Positions 54,701-61,660 of a stretch of DNA of 64,000 nt are shown piece by piece (position 1 is the stretch's first letter; every line of letters begins with the position of its first letter). The stretch lies in assembly GCF_018156225.1 (NCBI RefSeq), contig NZ_JAGTAR010000002.1, positions 124,001 through 188,000 on the forward strand, read 5' to 3'. The position numbers and the translations under genes are program-made. This DNA is from Carboxylicivirga sediminis. Its GTDB lineage: Bacteria; Bacteroidota; Bacteroidia; Bacteroidales; Marinilabiliaceae. A model generated the notes under the pieces. The model ran no database searches. It was not told the origin of the DNA and saw nothing but the letters and a program-made list of their open reading frames with translations.

Positions 54701-56125
54701 AAGAAAGTGATTAAGGCCGGTAAGGGTGGCACATCCGCATTTAGCCAGGACACTTTCATGGAGAAATGTGAGTGTAATGTACTTAAAAAGCCATTCAAAC
54801 AAGATGAATTGGCTAAAGAATTGGCTGATGTATTGGATGGGCGATCAGGTGTTGATATTCGCAATGAAATAGTAAGCGCACATAACGAGTTTGTGGCCGA
54901 TTCACTTAAAAGTGAATTATTGGCCGTAGAAGATAAGTATCACAACTTAATTCAGAATATAACCAACGAGCCAAAGTTTAAAAAGGCTAAAGATGAAGAT
55001 GCGTATATCCAGGTTCGCACTAAAGAGCTTGAGGATGCAAAGGGTAAAAGTATAGCGCAAAAGACGAAAGAAATCAACAACCGAAAAGACTACATGAATA
55101 GTCTATTAATGTTCTTTACACCAGGTAGAGGATTATTAGTACCGGCACTAGGTTTTGATATGGGAGGCGAAAGTGTCAAAGCTCTTTGCCTGGGTGTAAT
55201 GGTTGATATGAATCGTAAAAATCCATTTGCTCCATCCGCAGTAAAAGTGCGCATTGCCGTTGCTGATTCACGCAGACAATTAGCCTATCCTTGTTCCGGA
55301 GACACCGGCAAGGAATTGGAGCGTATCCAGGCACGAACTTACCGAATGAGTAGTGCCGATGCACAAAACGTCCTGGACAAATGGAACGAGCATACTTCCT
55401 CATTCCAAAAAAGTAGGCGTATCCGCTACATCTTTACCGGCAACTTATTACAGGCATCCGGTGACAATGGAAAGCTAGTTTCATATACAACAATGGCCGG
55501 TGATGTAAAGAAAGGTGTTCTGATGCCAGAGTCCTGGTCTCCTGGTAATGACAAAAACGAGACAAATAGTGATGCCTACGTAGTTGTATCGGCCAAAGAT
55601 GCAGCGCACTATATCAAGTCAATGAGCATGGGGCACGGAGCAACCAGTGAAAATAAAATTGGTATCTTCCGAAACCCAAAAGGTTTCAAGTTTATTATCC
55701 CCAAAGGAAGAAGCACACAGGCCATTTACAAAGATGCTGATATCATTAACCTGGTAGAAAATGAGCATGGCTTTGAAATGGTTTCCGGCTCAATGACCGG
55801 TGTGGTTAGTGATTCAAATATTGTAAAGATTCTCGAACTAATGGGTAACCGGCATGGTATTTCATTCAAGGTTGGTCGTCAGATTTACGAAGACCACATC
55901 GAACCGAACCGAACCGGATTCCAGGATAGTGATAAGCTCACTGATGATGCAAAGAAGTACCTGGCTAACGATAAAGAATCGTTTGAGCAAAAGGTAATGA
56001 TGCAGAACTCAAAAAGGCTAAAAAGTGACCAGAAAAAGTCCAAAAAAGACGATAAAACAAGGAAACTTAGATTATTAAAGTTACGTGCAAAGGCCATAAT
56101 CATTAAACAGAAACAAGCAGCATAA
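51734..56125 (+). CDS. Strawberry-notch-type SF2 helicase (DarB helicase half)
   Basis: 1463 residues. Helicase motifs: GDQTGIGKGRQAAAM (Walker A, Sbno form), DEAHNSSGSS (Walker B), LSATYAKRPDNM and the C-terminal NINTEIQKRGRINRTGQ with its arginine finger. This family works with the N12-class methylase and occurs in phage and plasmid polyvalent proteins. The C-terminal third is not recognised and the end repeats the methylase tail. It starts by ATGA overlap with the methylase gene. It probably protects or remodels incoming element DNA. Confidence 0.88.
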   Translation: MKGLITIKNGVLYVDLGKKAPIHVNGRLRELGFSSRNNKSYFLTKPLTESKWDYLNGLVQYEGLGMPYIPAAEQGFILNTVVPDSMGYEMHIAIRKVKAAIGKPLFDYVKEKLHYTSEQLIKSLAAEQVDSVALAIYNIEEKNQGIIIGDQTGIGKGRQAAAMIRYGIKQGMTPIFLSEKPNLFSDIYRDLVDIQSDEYTPFIVNARDSKTHIKDINGNIVHQALPKVQQDKILKAGKLPGEYDFVCATYSQFNQPDKKPLKPSFLQRVATDSLIVMDEAHNSSGSSNTGLFMQSVLRLTKGVVFLSATYAKRPDNMPIYAQKTAMSEANMTSEDLVDAIANGGVALQEVLSSQLVLEGQLIRRERSFEGVEVNYFNLDKYAKEHERVADIVTDIIRDIISFQEVHIDPVVDELDDIAAAEGKEVTERMGTKRAGVDNSPYFSKVFNVINQLLFSIKAEAVADHTIELLKQGMKPVVAFASTMGAFVEDLGDVDDIVKSDFSGVLEKGLDSVMQISVRNPDGSTAKQRIELATLPQPSQNEYYRILDKIDRVSVGISVSPIDIIIQKIEAAGFSVGEVTGRKLALKYGDFKLTPQRDKRLKLSDIPKSVKLIMPEFQQKAIVGSEEHWGILENFENTIKQIPKIGKSTKAYDEARKKTASVLQLNDFVFPKLHYFYGGSDWYITEWDGKDMFYGYTILNGDMQNAEFGYISREELTSLYMGPLKGGVELDFFFDGSKPLSYYLKSGLNGVSINTNVAQILRRKKESTNDLFRQFNNNEIDCLLINQSGSTGASAHAIVTDKVPEHEVKKRVMVILQAELNINTEIQKRGRINRTGQVLKPRYDYLISTIPAEKRLMMMLKKKLKSLDANTTSSQKSSEDQLKSDDFLNKYGSKVVMEYLIENPALNRKLGDPLGLGGDDEKTGAKDDEKPLDHAAHKVSGRVAILPIKEQEQFYNDILLRYHDYVDYLKQNDEYDLELETLNLQAETISKKVIKAGKGGTSAFSQDTFMEKCECNVLKKPFKQDELAKELADVLDGRSGVDIRNEIVSAHNEFVADSLKSELLAVEDKYHNLIQNITNEPKFKKAKDEDAYIQVRTKELEDAKGKSIAQKTKEINNRKDYMNSLLMFFTPGRGLLVPALGFDMGGESVKALCLGVMVDMNRKNPFAPSAVKVRIAVADSRRQLAYPCSGDTGKELERIQARTYRMSSADAQNVLDKWNEHTSSFQKSRRIRYIFTGNLLQASGDNGKLVSYTTMAGDVKKGVLMPESWSPGNDKNETNSDAYVVVSAKDAAHYIKSMSMGHGATSENKIGIFRNPKGFKFIIPKGRSTQAIYKDADIINLVENEHGFEMVSGSMTGVVSDSNIVKILELMGNRHGISFKVGRQIYEDHIEPNRTGFQDSDKLTDDAKKYLANDKESFEQKVMMQNSKRLKSDQKKSKKDDKTRKLRLLKLRAKAIIIKQKQAA

Positions 56126-56128
56126 TAA

Positions 56129-56162
56129 ATGGGGCTTCGCTCTATTCCAACCGAAGCCCCAT
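56129..56162 (+). terminator. Hairpin after the helicase gene
   Basis: Perfect 11-bp stem ATGGGGCTTCG (56129-56139) and CGAAGCCCCAT (56152-56162). Only a weak T-tract follows, so partial read-through into the ATPase gene is likely. Confidence 0.65.
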
Positions 56163-56183
56163 AATAATTAAAATATTTTCCCT

Positions 56184-57986
56184 ATGGTAACAATCAATAA
56201 CTACGCAGAGAAAACAGCAAACATCAACTTTGCTAAACAACCTGACTACATCCAGGATGCTCATAAGGACTTTGCTGATTACGTAGAGTTCTACAACGAT
56301 GATGATGAAATCAAAGGTATGTTGGATGAACATTTACGCCTGGTGAATAACATCATCAAAAAGGAATATTCAAAACCGGCCAGTGATAAAAAAGAGACCA
56401 AAACCGGTCAAAAAAAGACCAAAAGCGTTAAAAAACCGACGGAAAACGTAAAGAAAGTTGCGCAAAACGCAAATAAATCCACCAATAAGGCAAAGAAGCC
56501 TGTTACAAAAAAAGCCACTCCTGCACAAAAGGATGAAAAATGTAACAAGGTTGAGCCTGTAAAAACAGAGCATTTTACCGAAGATGTGCGTTTATTACGT
56601 AGGTTTGCCGGTTGTGTAGGTAAAGAGCGTCAAAGGCGCACTATCCTTACCATATACCGCGATTTTGAGCGAAGAATAACAGAGCGCAAAGCAAGCCGAA
56701 CCAGTAAACATGCTGACCTGGTTGCCCAATGTTCCAGGAAACTGGCCAAACTGCTTGATGCAATGACTAAGCAGCACCTTACTCATGTCACGATGGAAGT
56801 TGATAAACAGTTCCAGGATAAAATTAGCCTGGCAACAAAAGAAGTGGCTATTCGCACATCGGTTAATCTGCTTAAACGCTTCGTTGGTATTGAGGGTGAG
56901 ATTAAACCGGAAAAAAGCAAGGTAGAGCGCATTTTTAAAGCTTTTAAAACAGCATACGAACAAAAGAAGATTACAGAGAATGACTTCTACCAACATGAGC
57001 TTAATGTGGCCTATGGTGCCATGCGCAAATTTATAGAGGGTAAAGTCAATCACATTACCATTGAACCTACTCAATTAAGTGGCCTGGATAACTCCTTTGG
57101 CCTGGGAAAGACTAAAGCCACTGCCAGGAAAGAAAACAAGAGCAATGGTAGTGGCAAAGCAACCAGGAAGAAAACAAAACCACAACCAAAGCAATTAAAC
57201 GGAATAGAGCCGGAACCAACTCCGGCCCCTGCTCCACAATCCGAACCAGTGGTAGTAAATCGTTTTCAGGTTGACTTGACAGAACACCAGGAGCCAACAG
57301 TATTTGAACCGGAAGAAGTTAACCAGGATAATGCGCAAGATGACCGCTCATTGAATGGCCTGTTCACTCCAATGGCGGACGTAGGTAAGGATAATCACTT
57401 TGAAAAAATTAACTTACCTGGTGACTTAGGCCGATTCCTTGGCTATGTAGAGCGATATGAATATTCTATTGTATTGCGAGGTGAAAAGGGAGCCGGTAAA
57501 ACGCGCTTGACTTACCAAATGATGAACACCTTTGCTAAAGCAGGTTTTACGGTTGGAAGTTTCACCCTGGAAATAGGAAAGGATTCTAACCTGGTAACTG
57601 ATATGCGAAACGAATATTTGTGTCCAACCATTGTGGATAAGGTACAAATCGCAGAATCTTGCCCTGGTGGCATTGACGACGTGAAAGCTGCAGCTAAAGT
57701 TTTTGATGTGGTGTTCATTGATAGTTGGGGTAAAATACCCAATGTTGACCAGGACGATTTTGATAGACTAAGAAAGGAGCATCCCGACACCATGTTTGTT
57801 GTTATCTTCCAATCCACCACCAACGGAACCGTTCGCGGTGGCTCAAAGGCCGAATATGATGGAGGTATGGTTATACAGGTGCAAAAAGGTGGCCGCGCCA
57901 TATGCGAAAAGAACCGGTACAATGGTGAGGACTTAACCTACCTGGTATTCCAACGCAAACTGGAAGAGCCGGAACCGACTGAATAA
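56184..57986 (+). CDS. RecA/RadA-superfamily ATPase with basic N-terminal region
   Basis: 600 residues. Residues about 55-125 are Lys-rich and disordered. The middle (about 130-290) is helical. Residues about 300-400 are a Pro/Glu linker with KQLNGIEPEP and RSLNGLFTP. The ATPase fills about 420-595: Walker A GEKGAGKT, Walker B FDVVFIDSW, and the RadA/DnaB-like end RGGSKAEYDGG...CEKNRYN. It may act in recombination or replication, or in DNA packaging, since no terminase or FtsK/HerA packaging ATPase was seen. The fold is fairly sure; the role is open. Confidence 0.7.
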   Translation: MVTINNYAEKTANINFAKQPDYIQDAHKDFADYVEFYNDDDEIKGMLDEHLRLVNNIIKKEYSKPASDKKETKTGQKKTKSVKKPTENVKKVAQNANKSTNKAKKPVTKKATPAQKDEKCNKVEPVKTEHFTEDVRLLRRFAGCVGKERQRRTILTIYRDFERRITERKASRTSKHADLVAQCSRKLAKLLDAMTKQHLTHVTMEVDKQFQDKISLATKEVAIRTSVNLLKRFVGIEGEIKPEKSKVERIFKAFKTAYEQKKITENDFYQHELNVAYGAMRKFIEGKVNHITIEPTQLSGLDNSFGLGKTKATARKENKSNGSGKATRKKTKPQPKQLNGIEPEPTPAPAPQSEPVVVNRFQVDLTEHQEPTVFEPEEVNQDNAQDDRSLNGLFTPMADVGKDNHFEKINLPGDLGRFLGYVERYEYSIVLRGEKGAGKTRLTYQMMNTFAKAGFTVGSFTLEIGKDSNLVTDMRNEYLCPTIVDKVQIAESCPGGIDDVKAAAKVFDVVFIDSWGKIPNVDQDDFDRLRKEHPDTMFVVIFQSTTNGTVRGGSKAEYDGGMVIQVQKGGRAICEKNRYNGEDLTYLVFQRKLEEPEPTE

Positions 57987-58006
57987 ATCACAATCACCTA
58001 TAAATC

Positions 58007-58040
58007 AAAAGCCACCCTTACGAGTGGCTTTTTCTTTTTT
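58007..58040 (+). terminator. Terminator at the end of the rightward block
   Basis: AAAAGCCAC (58007-58015) and GTGGCTTTT (58024-58032) followed by a T-run. It ends the long plus-strand block. Confidence 0.82.
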
Positions 58041-58151
58041 CCCGATTAGTAGAACGATTATTCTATCATTCTTTGCAATATTATGAAAAATAAAACAAAG
58101 TTTCTACTATATCATTAAATATATGTCATTAACACTATTATCACCTATTTT

Positions 58152-58763
58152 TTAGCTGTTTTTACTAAAATAATGAAACAGTTGACTGAAAGAAAAAACA
58201 TTTAAAACAATTTTTGGAATCAATGCTACTGAGTATATTGAGAAAAACAACAAAATAAATGCCGTAAAATTATTCGCCATATTTATGCCATGTTGACTCA
58301 AATCAAACAAGTTAACACTCCCAAAACTCCTAATGAAAATATGCAATATAAAAGCAATCCCAAAGGTTGTAGCTTGTATCAAAACACTCATTGCAAATGT
58401 GCCTCCTATAGTTTGAAAAAGGCTAAAATTATTAGTTCCTTTTGCAGCACGGATTTTATCAAGAACAGACTTATCGCCGAATCCAATAACTAATGCGTAA
58501 GCACCTATATTAAATCCTAAAATACTTGGAAATGTACTCAACAATAACTCCTTAATACTTACAATCAGTTCGTAGCTTTCAAAACCAAAAACAAGTTGAT
58601 TAAAGGACATTAATGCAATTGCAGAGATTAAGGCAAACCAAAAATACCCGCTTTCAATAAAGCCCATAAATCCACCATAAATTCTAAAAAGGGTGGATAA
58701 GCTTACATGGTGTTGCTTCCATTCTTTTTCTTGTTCAGGTGTAAGCCCTTTGGGTGGTTTCAT
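58152..58763 (-). CDS. Four-helix membrane protein of an accessory cassette
   Basis: 203 residues with about four membrane helices (e.g. YFWFALISAIALMSFNQLVF, FILLFFSIYSVALIPKIVL). No motif is recognised. It follows the 293-residue gene with one base between stop and start, so the two are co-translated. It is markedly AT-rich. It could be a membrane effector of a defence or exclusion system; this is inferred from position and pairing. Confidence 0.65.
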   Translation of the reverse strand: MKPPKGLTPEQEKEWKQHHVSLSTLFRIYGGFMGFIESGYFWFALISAIALMSFNQLVFGFESYELIVSIKELLLSTFPSILGFNIGAYALVIGFGDKSVLDKIRAAKGTNNFSLFQTIGGTFAMSVLIQATTFGIAFILHIFIRSFGSVNLFDLSQHGINMANNFTAFILLFFSIYSVALIPKIVLNVFSFSQLFHYFSKNS

Positions 58764-58764
58764 A

Positions 58765-59646
58765 TTATTCTTCTATAAGGTCATTACCTACATCGGATGA
58801 TTCTTCCGGCCTAAAAATACTTAATATTTTCAAATAAATATCTTTAATGAAATTTGAATTAGTTGTTTGTATTTCATACACTTGAGGGCTTTCTTTTGTT
58901 GTAACAGTAGGTTTTGGAGTATGATTCTCCTGATCCCATGCTGAAATCTCACCATTATCTAAGGCTATACCGGCAAGGGGATTTAAAATATCATTCTCCA
59001 TCAAATTAATACTATCTTTTTTGTCACTAATTGCAGTTATATCATACTGTTGTGTATGAGTCGCCTTCATATTCGCTTCAATAGCTTGCATGAGTGGAGA
59101 ATTGAAAGAATCACTATTAGACACTGACATTCTAATTTTGACTTTTCTTAATGACTGACCTTGAAGAAAATCTGTCACAAAAGTTTCTGATGTTTTAACT
59201 GACAATTCAATCTTTTCATTATCAGAAAGTAAGCCATCAAAACTTTTTCTAACAAACTTTTTAAACCAATTAATATCAACTTTTTCAGTCTCAATAAATG
59301 CAAATCTATGAGCTTTGGGTACAAAAATGAATTTTGCCCACTGAGGATCATTATAATGTTGTTCTTCTGTAACAACTGGAACTAACACATCATCTTCATC
59401 TTTTTTATAACTCTCTTCAGCTTTCTTAGCTTTTACAACATTTCCAAAGTAAAAAACATCGTCAACTTGCTCTCTTTTGGCAAATGAGTCCATAATTCCA
59501 ACATATTTACCCAGGTTAACCATTCTTCCTTTGGCAAACATACGCTCTATAAGCTCGGAATATACTTCTGCAGATGTCTCTCTAACAGATATAAGCTTTA
59601 TATTTAATACCTTAAAGCTTAAGTTCACATTGTCTTCATAAGTCAT
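58765..59646 (-). CDS. Hypothetical protein of an accessory cassette (weak DUF4747 resemblance)
   Basis: 293 residues, soluble. The N-terminal 190 residues (VLNIKLIS..., AKFIFVPKAHRFAFIETEKVD, LRKVKIRMSVSNSD) resemble the DUF4747 pattern seen in phage-resistance loci, but this is recall, not a search. The C-terminal 100 residues are poorly structured. AT-rich, middle gene of three, flanked by two membrane-protein genes. Confidence 0.6.
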   Translation of the reverse strand: MTYEDNVNLSFKVLNIKLISVRETSAEVYSELIERMFAKGRMVNLGKYVGIMDSFAKREQVDDVFYFGNVVKAKKAEESYKKDEDDVLVPVVTEEQHYNDPQWAKFIFVPKAHRFAFIETEKVDINWFKKFVRKSFDGLLSDNEKIELSVKTSETFVTDFLQGQSLRKVKIRMSVSNSDSFNSPLMQAIEANMKATHTQQYDITAISDKKDSINLMENDILNPLAGIALDNGEISAWDQENHTPKPTVTTKESPQVYEIQTTNSNFIKDIYLKILSIFRPEESSDVGNDLIEE

Positions 59647-59678
59647 TATTCGTAAATTTTAATCGGGTGGAAAAAAGA

Positions 59679-59993
59679 TTATAAATAGAGATTGCTAAAT
59701 AATTGTAGAGCAAATCCTATTATAAGTAATGCTAGGCCAATCTTTGACCAAATAACGTATTTTGAATTATAATTTTTAACATGTCTTCTTACAATATCCC
59801 TGCTCACAATATCACTTTCATCATCTCCAATCATGTCAACTTTTGAGCGCTGATATCTTTGATCAATGTACCTAGATGGTACACCTGAAAAGAAAAGAAT
59901 AATGGCACCTATTATATCTAAAGACAACCCCACAGATGAAAGGCATGCTTTAGTATAGATAATTTCGTAATAAAAAGATAAAAGTTCATTCAT
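59679..59993 (-). CDS. Two-helix membrane protein of an accessory cassette
   Basis: 104 residues. Hydrophobic helices at about 18-36 (LSSVGLSLDIIGAIILFFSG) and 82-100 (IGLALLIIGFALQLFSNLYL) flank a charged loop with RYQRSKVDMIGDDESD. It lies 32 bp upstream of the 293-residue gene in the same direction, so it is probably the first gene of the three-gene unit. Not recognised. Confidence 0.6.
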   Translation of the reverse strand: MNELLSFYYEIIYTKACLSSVGLSLDIIGAIILFFSGVPSRYIDQRYQRSKVDMIGDDESDIVSRDIVRRHVKNYNSKYVIWSKIGLALLIIGFALQLFSNLYL

Positions 59994-60062
59994 TTTTTAA
60001 ATATAATCATATATCTAAAAATATTATAAATGTAACTAATGATTTTATACGTTACCTCTGAA

Positions 60063-61217
60063 CTATAGTATAAGCCTAACATCCTTAGCAATCTTCATAT
60101 GCAATACCTTTGCATAATGTTTTTGTGTAACATGTATATCTGAATGTCCAAGTAATTTACTCACTGTTTCTATGGGTACATCCTTATTGAGCAGCAAGGT
60201 TCCATAAGTTTTGCGGCCCACATGAGTGGTTAAACGTTTCCGGATGCCAACTTCAACTGCTATTTTTTTCAATGCCTCATTGTACTTTTGATTGCTGAGA
60301 ACTGGCAATTTAAACTCATATTTGCGCAAAATCTCTAATACTTTCTTCACTACCGGTATCACACATTCAGCAGTTTTAACTTTTGATCTGGTGATATTGA
60401 TCCACATGGAGCCATTATCATCTCTTACTAGGTGAGTGGCACTGAGTTTTTTTAAATCAACGTATGCCAGGCCGGTATAACACTGCACAACAAACATATC
60501 AGCAGACCGCTGCAAAGTATCGCAGAATTCATGCTTTATTATCTTGTTTAGCTCCCATTCTTCCAGGTAAATTACTTGCGAATCTTCCTTATATGGTATC
60601 TTGTATTCCTGGGCATAGTTTCGGTCAATATAACGCCTGTTAAAAGCGTATTTCAGCGAAACTTTAATAAAGCCAAATAGTTTCCTGGTATAACCAACCG
60701 AATAACCTTTGCCATTAATGAAGTTATTCGCTAACCGGTCCAGAAAGTAAGTATCACAATTGGTTAATCGGATATTAAGCGCATCAATATCTTTTAAAGC
60801 TTTACTGATAGTATCAATAAAGCGTTCGTGTAGTCTTAACTTATCAGCTTTGGAATACATTTTATAGTATTCTTGCGCATAATCATTCAAAAGCTCAACC
60901 AGGAATACTATGCGTTTTTTTTTAGTGTTAAGAAGTGCCTTTAACTCTAACGCTGTTGGTGTAACATCATTGTTTAGCACCTGGTCATAGTACAGTTTGG
61001 TAAGCTTGTGGCTAAGCTGCTCAAGTTTTCTATTAGCTATACTGGCAAAATCACTAACGCCTTTAACCTTATATTTTTTCCCATCCCACTCCTCTTCTTT
61101 ACATCTTACCCCAGTAGAAAACTCTGCTCTCTCACCATTAATCGTAATCCTGCAATATATCGGTATCTCGTTTTTTTTGTTTGCCTTGTTTTTGACTGCC
61201 CAAAAAATCAAGTTCAT
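60063..61217 (-). CDS. int: Tyrosine-type integrase
   Basis: 384 residues: arm-binding domain (about 1-85), SAM-like core-binding domain (about 95-190) and catalytic domain (about 205-375). Visible active-site elements are the beta-hairpin Lys (SKVKTAE), THVGRKTYGT (His and Arg), LGHSDIHVTQKHYAKV (His and the nucleophilic Tyr). The first catalytic Arg is absent: TGLAYVDL replaces the usual TGLR, as in Bacteroidota IntDOT-like enzymes. It lies 126 bp from tRNA-Cys and is expected to recombine the 16-bp tRNA site. Confidence 0.93.
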   Translation of the reverse strand: MNLIFWAVKNKANKKNEIPIYCRITINGERAEFSTGVRCKEEEWDGKKYKVKGVSDFASIANRKLEQLSHKLTKLYYDQVLNNDVTPTALELKALLNTKKKRIVFLVELLNDYAQEYYKMYSKADKLRLHERFIDTISKALKDIDALNIRLTNCDTYFLDRLANNFINGKGYSVGYTRKLFGFIKVSLKYAFNRRYIDRNYAQEYKIPYKEDSQVIYLEEWELNKIIKHEFCDTLQRSADMFVVQCYTGLAYVDLKKLSATHLVRDDNGSMWINITRSKVKTAECVIPVVKKVLEILRKYEFKLPVLSNQKYNEALKKIAVEVGIRKRLTTHVGRKTYGTLLLNKDVPIETVSKLLGHSDIHVTQKHYAKVLHMKIAKDVRLIL

Positions 61218-61281
61218 TGTAACACTCCAAAGATTAAAATTCTTAGAATTTAATCCCGTTCTCTTCCCCTTTTATATAACG

Positions 61282-61315
61282 AAAAAAGACCTTTATCCAT
61301 CATGAATAAAGGTCT
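61282..61315 (-). terminator. Element-supplied terminator for tRNA-Cys
   Basis: Perfect 10-bp stem AGACCTTTAT (61287-61296) and ATAAAGGTCT (61306-61315), with an A-run on plus to the left giving a T-run on the minus strand. It replaces the original terminator displaced to 26108. Confidence 0.8.
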
Positions 61316-61342
61316 CTGAATTTGTCCGGATTTAACTCCTGG

Positions 61343-61358
61343 GAGGTTCCTGGCGGAT
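61343..61358. repeat. Right attachment site within tRNA-Cys
   Basis: GAGGTTCCTGGCGGAT, identical to 26142-26157. It covers the discriminator base, the 3' acceptor strand and part of the T stem of the tRNA. Confidence 0.9.
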
Positions 61359-61414
61359 TCGAACCGCCGTACACGGTTTTGCAGACCGTTGCCTAGCCAC
61401 TCGGCCAAGGAACC
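61344..61414 (-). tRNA. tRNA-Cys (anticodon GCA)
   Basis: 71-nt cloverleaf on the minus strand: acceptor GGTTCCT pairs with AGGAACC, discriminator T73 as expected for Cys, anticodon loop CTGCAAA and T-loop GTTCGAATC. CCA is not encoded. The 3' end is now supplied by the integrated element. A promoter-like TTATTTTG (plus 61431-61438) with TTTG 20 bp upstream precedes it. Confidence 0.96.
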
Positions 61415-61464
61415 GTCGTGTTTCGGGTTGCAAAATAAGTAATAAATTATTTTCTGAGCAAATT

Positions 61465-61659
61465 TTATTTCCTCTTTTGCCCATATAATTTCAGGCAATC
61501 GGGACATAAGCAACCTTTGTATTTCTCACCCAACACTTTAAGATTCTCGCCTGTCACAATATATTCGTTACACCAACAGGGCGAATCGGCTTCAGCGTGA
61601 CAAAAAAACTCAGCACCACAGCGTGGGCATACCTTTGTAATGACTCCAATATCTTTCAT
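61465..61659 (-). CDS. Cysteine-rich CWC family protein
   Basis: 64 residues with eight Cys: VCPRCGAEFFCHAEADSPCWCNEY and GCLCPDCLKLYG. The PCWC signature defines the CWC family of small, probably metal-binding proteins of unknown function. It starts one base after the folB stop codon and is co-transcribed with it. Confidence 0.85.
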   Translation of the reverse strand: MKDIGVITKVCPRCGAEFFCHAEADSPCWCNEYIVTGENLKVLGEKYKGCLCPDCLKLYGQKRK

Positions 61660-61660
61660 T

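Larger units (their letters stand above)
26142..61358. mobile_element. Integrated temperate virus-like element in tRNA-Cys (35.2 kb)
   Basis: It is bounded by 16-bp direct repeats, with an integrase next to the tRNA and a repressor at the other end. It encodes about 45 mostly small proteins. Virus-like parts are a muramidase and holin-like protein, fibre-like proteins with the NPVSSGGVYAAL motif, a methylase/helicase of the DarB type and a long co-directional block of structural-looking genes. No terminase, portal, HK97 capsid, tail-tube or tape-measure gene, and no relaxase or secretion ATPase, was recognised. A non-tailed virus is the best explanation, but a defective or non-viral element is possible. 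Confidence 0.85.

Noticed and set aside
28570-57330. Repeated TGCGCAAAA words (e.g. near 28571, 29334, 29413, 34467, 35065, 56459).
   Set aside because: Several are inside coding sequence as Ala-Gln-Asn or similar codons, and without a count against background they cannot be called a Chi-like or packaging word.
28607-58054. 14-bp direct repeat CCCGATTAGTAGAA at 28607-28620 and 58041-58054, bracketing most of the element genes.
   Set aside because: Several 14-mer pairs are expected by chance in 64 kb of AT-rich DNA, and the match does not extend to either side. It was not used as an origin or boundary.
26142-61358. Interpretation as an integrative conjugative element.
   Set aside because: No relaxase, coupling protein, VirB4 or pilus genes were seen, while muramidase, holin-like and fibre-like genes point to a virus.
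61250-61513. Minus-strand frame of 87 codons across tRNA-Cys.
   Set aside because: It reads through the tRNA gene and two regulatory hairpins; an artefact of the tRNA region.
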